This document shows positions 62,007 to 64,000 of a stretch of DNA of 64,000 bases, in pieces. Location: NCBI RefSeq assembly GCF_002410825.1, contig NZ_DHOS01000001.1, positions 231,048 to 295,047 on the forward strand, in the 5' to 3' direction. The DNA comes from Proteiniphilum sp. UBA5384. Its GTDB lineage: Bacteria; Bacteroidota; Bacteroidia; Bacteroidales; Dysgonomonadaceae. Numbering within the stretch: the stretch's first letter is position 1; each line of letters begins with the position of its first letter. Below the pieces are notes generated by a model. It was not told the origin of the DNA. It saw nothing but the letters and a program-made list of their open reading frames with translations, and searched no databases. A program made the translations under genes and the position numbers.

Positions 62007-63449
62007 ATGATGAAACGAATTATTTCGGTTATTTTTTTTATTATTCTTTTTTTTACGGGAAAGTCATATGCGCAAGATTCAGCAATTACCTGCAGTTTAG
62101 GTTTTACTTTTGAAATCAGTGAAGATAGAAGCTGGGGATATAAAGAGCCTGTAATTGTGGATATTACTCCAGGTTCTCCGGCTGAAAAGGCGGGCCTGAA
62201 CATCAATGATATAATCCTGTCTGTAAATCATAATGGCACTTACCTGAAATCATATCAGACTATTATGTCATGGTTTAACCAGGATCCGGACAAGATGATG
62301 TTGGCCATTCGCAATTTTAGGCATGCTTTTAAGGAATATACCATTTATAAAGATTGTCGTCATTCTGATGCTATCAGGGAAGCTCAGTTGGCCCCTGTGT
62401 TTGCATTTTATAGTCTGGAAGATGTGCAAACCCGACGATTTGTTGTCCCGGTGAAGACAACTGTTAATGAAAACGCCCTCTTCCATAACTATAGTACTTT
62501 TTCCTTTGTAACTTCCGATGAGAGTACACGTCAACTTGATGAACGGATCAATGCCATTTTCATCCGTGCGTTGGCTGAAGTGGGACTTCAATATGATCCC
62601 GGTGATCCTGATTTTATCATTCAGACCTATTATAGTTATGAGAGTAATCCGATGTACAAACCCGATTCTCCTACTTATGGAAGCTATCAGCCGGTTTGGC
62701 GATTTGATACGAGGAGTAACCGTATGTTGAAGCTTCCCCTTTATAACCCTTCGGAAGCAGTCCGGGTAGATGATATTGCTTATAACCTTGAATTCGGGTA
62801 CCGCTTTTATGACCGGAAGTTTGTCGAAGCGGGAGAAATGATACAGATATGGGAGAGTGAAGTGCAGGAGCGGTTAAGTAGTCAGTATAGCTTGGTCGAT
62901 TATCTGGAAATGAATCTTCCTCTTCTTTTAAAGAAATTCCCTAATGTGGGGAATAAATCGTTTGGTACATATAATGTGAACTATCAGAAATACAACTATA
63001 CCGGTATCGGATATAACATGGGCGACCTGAAGACGGTTGCATCGGTAGATCCCGGTTCGCCGGCTGCAAGAGCAGGTATCTTACCCGGCGATGTGGTGAT
63101 CAATATTCAGGGACAGGATTTTGACCATACTTCCCAATCGTTAACGGAAGGATACCGTCGTTTTATCGCGGAGACTATGAATCTGAGGGATAAAAGTACC
63201 CGGTATACCGATTCCAACGGATTTAAAGAATGTATGTTTTGGGATGTGTCGAAGTATAATGCGGTATCGACAGCTATTTCAAACAACCGGCGGTATAAAT
63301 CCGCTTTCTCTTACTTGTTCAACTTTAATCAATACGTCGACTGGACTACACCTGTATCCATTAATATAATAGTATTGCGAGATGGCAATGAAATGAACTT
63401 TGCCGTGACTCCACAAATAACAGTCAGCTCACATATGTTAGTATATTAG
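62007..63449 (+). CDS. Secreted protein with two PDZ domains and a DUF4136-like domain
   Basis: 480 residues with a signal peptide (about 1-22; an ATG one codon later is also possible). PDZ 1 at about 40-105 (PVIVDITPGSPAEKAGLNIN, DIILSVNHNG); PDZ 2 at about 335-455 (VASVDPGSPAARAGILPGDV, VINIQGQDFD). Between them is a DUF4136-like lipoprotein-type region (DERINAIFIRALAEVGLQYD). There is no protease domain, so it is more likely a periplasmic or cell-surface binding protein than a DegP-type protease. Confidence 0.82.
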   Translation: MMKRIISVIFFIILFFTGKSYAQDSAITCSLGFTFEISEDRSWGYKEPVIVDITPGSPAEKAGLNINDIILSVNHNGTYLKSYQTIMSWFNQDPDKMMLAIRNFRHAFKEYTIYKDCRHSDAIREAQLAPVFAFYSLEDVQTRRFVVPVKTTVNENALFHNYSTFSFVTSDESTRQLDERINAIFIRALAEVGLQYDPGDPDFIIQTYYSYESNPMYKPDSPTYGSYQPVWRFDTRSNRMLKLPLYNPSEAVRVDDIAYNLEFGYRFYDRKFVEAGEMIQIWESEVQERLSSQYSLVDYLEMNLPLLLKKFPNVGNKSFGTYNVNYQKYNYTGIGYNMGDLKTVASVDPGSPAARAGILPGDVVINIQGQDFDHTSQSLTEGYRRFIAETMNLRDKSTRYTDSNGFKECMFWDVSKYNAVSTAISNNRRYKSAFSYLFNFNQYVDWTTPVSINIIVLRDGNEMNFAVTPQITVSSHMLVY

Positions 63450-63526
63450 GTGGAACAGTAAAATGAGGAAATAAATGGGATAGTGAAGGTGCCCCGATAA
63501 AAAATTCAAAAATAAATAGGGAAATA

Positions 63527-63560
63527 TTTGGAAGATATTCATCAGAAACATTATCTTTGT
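63527..63560 (+). promoter_or_regulatory. Promoter P1 upstream of the right-end leader
   Basis: TTTG (63527-63530), 22 bp, TATCTTTG (63553-63560). It may be the distal promoter of the operon entering from the right edge. Confidence 0.5.
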
Positions 63561-63694
63561 AGCCCTTTCGCTTAAAAGCAGGGTCATTATAGAGGTAATG
63601 AAAACAAGCAGATTGGAATAATAAAGGGTAATCACTGGAAATCAGATTCTTTACTTCAGCTGCGAAAAAATATTGAAAAAACTTACTAAAAAGT

Positions 63695-63725
63695 TTTGGA
63701 GATTAAATTAAACTCCCTATCTTTG
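63695..63725 (+). promoter_or_regulatory. Strong consensus promoter P2 at the right end
   Basis: TTTG (63695-63698), 19 bp, TATCTTTG (63718-63725), followed by a GC-richer start region (CACCCGCTTTC). Both boxes and spacing are ideal. Confidence 0.75.
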
Positions 63726-64000
63726 CACCCGCTTTCAGGAAATAAGTACTGACGGCGAAAAAGAAAAGCGATCTTTAGGTATTTACATACACGTTTTAAA
63801 AAGAAGACAAAGCAGAGTATACAAGGGACCGCGGTTTTAAGAAGCCGGGGTCAAAATTGGTACCCGTTCAATAAAAGATACAGGAAACTAAAAAATAAAT
63901 CGTGAATTCGGAGGATCCGGGATCTGCAGGACTTTAGTCGGTATATATGGCGTTGCCTAAGTCTGCTTGACAGACAGGGGGGCAAGTTTCAAGGAAACAA
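63726..64000 (+). ncRNA. Untranslated leader, probably of an rRNA operon cut by the window
   Basis: 275 bases without a coding frame after a consensus promoter. It is purine-rich with short AAAAAGAAAAG-like runs and a GATCTTTAGGTATTTACATA stretch reminiscent of Bacteroidales rRNA leaders (inference from memory of such leaders). The segment 63904-63929 contains three palindromic hexamers, GAATTC, GGATCC and CTGCAG. The first 16S bases are not in the window. A long mRNA leader is the alternative. Confidence 0.5.

Noticed and set aside
63904..63929. EcoRI/BamHI/PstI cluster as cloning-vector contamination
   Set aside because: The flanking bases continue smoothly from a genuine Bacteroidetes promoter and do not resemble a known vector; kept only as an oddity.
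1..64000. CRISPR array, insertion sequence transposase or prophage genes
   Set aside because: No regularly spaced 25-40 bp repeats and no transposase, integrase or phage structural motifs were seen anywhere in the window.

Overview
The window looks like chromosome of a Bacteroidales bacterium, most likely of the Dysgonomonadaceae (Proteiniphilum/Petrimonas type); the family name is inference. The evidence is SusC/SusD pairs, DUF3256, DUF4286, DUF5686 and PorT proteins, a eukaryote-type glycogen branching enzyme, lipoproteins with a Bacteroidetes lipobox, and many copies of the Bacteroidetes -7 promoter box TAnnTTTG, several with a TTTG -33 box 18-22 bp upstream. Fermentation (focA-pflB-pflA), glycogen and glycan genes fit an anaerobic saccharolytic organism.

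Left part (1-13.6 kb, mostly minus strand): the end of a polysaccharide/glycan utilisation locus (ECF sigma factor, FecR-type anti-sigma, a SusC with an N-terminal signalling STN domain, SusD, and a 3'-cut secreted endonuclease/exonuclease/phosphatase-family protein). Next comes a decaying patch with a cupin pseudogene and a YefM/YoeB-type module whose toxin carries a stop codon, ending near tRNA-Arg(CCG). Then follow DUF3256, a GH29 alpha-L-fucosidase lipoprotein, a small lipoprotein and an acyl-CoA ligase.

Middle (13.7-31 kb): housekeeping and envelope genes: mtaB, a lipid A-type acyltransferase, a GT2 glycosyltransferase, porT, a 2[4Fe-4S] ferredoxin, gapA, an MBL-fold hydrolase, an aldo/keto reductase, a dienelactone hydrolase, ettA, DUF5686, a FUSC transporter, and a two-component system whose divergent upstream region carries a 20-bp palindrome and four phased GTTAG repeats in front of an unknown small gene.

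The most interesting region is 31.8-39.1 kb: a compact putative RiPP (ribosomally made, modified peptide) cluster. It holds a 57-aa precursor with a double-glycine leader and a two-cysteine core, two hairpins, an AT-rich radical SAM/SPASM maturase, a TonB-type outer-membrane receptor, a GC-rich C39-peptidase ABC exporter, and a short membrane-anchored protein resembling the start of an HlyD adaptor. An intact VapBC module follows.

Right part (39.8-64 kb): EamA transporter, tsaD, the formate operon interrupted by a 169-bp nested palindromic element, a decayed RelB/ParE-type module, glnS, a TPR protein, tRNA-Ala(GGC), DUF4286, ruvC, a CCDC81/SPOR protein, a large outer-membrane receptor, a MetY-type sulfhydrylase and cysK sharing a terminator, hemH, manA, glgB and a PDZ protein. 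The last 300 bases follow a consensus promoter and resemble the untranslated leader of an rRNA operon lying just outside the window.
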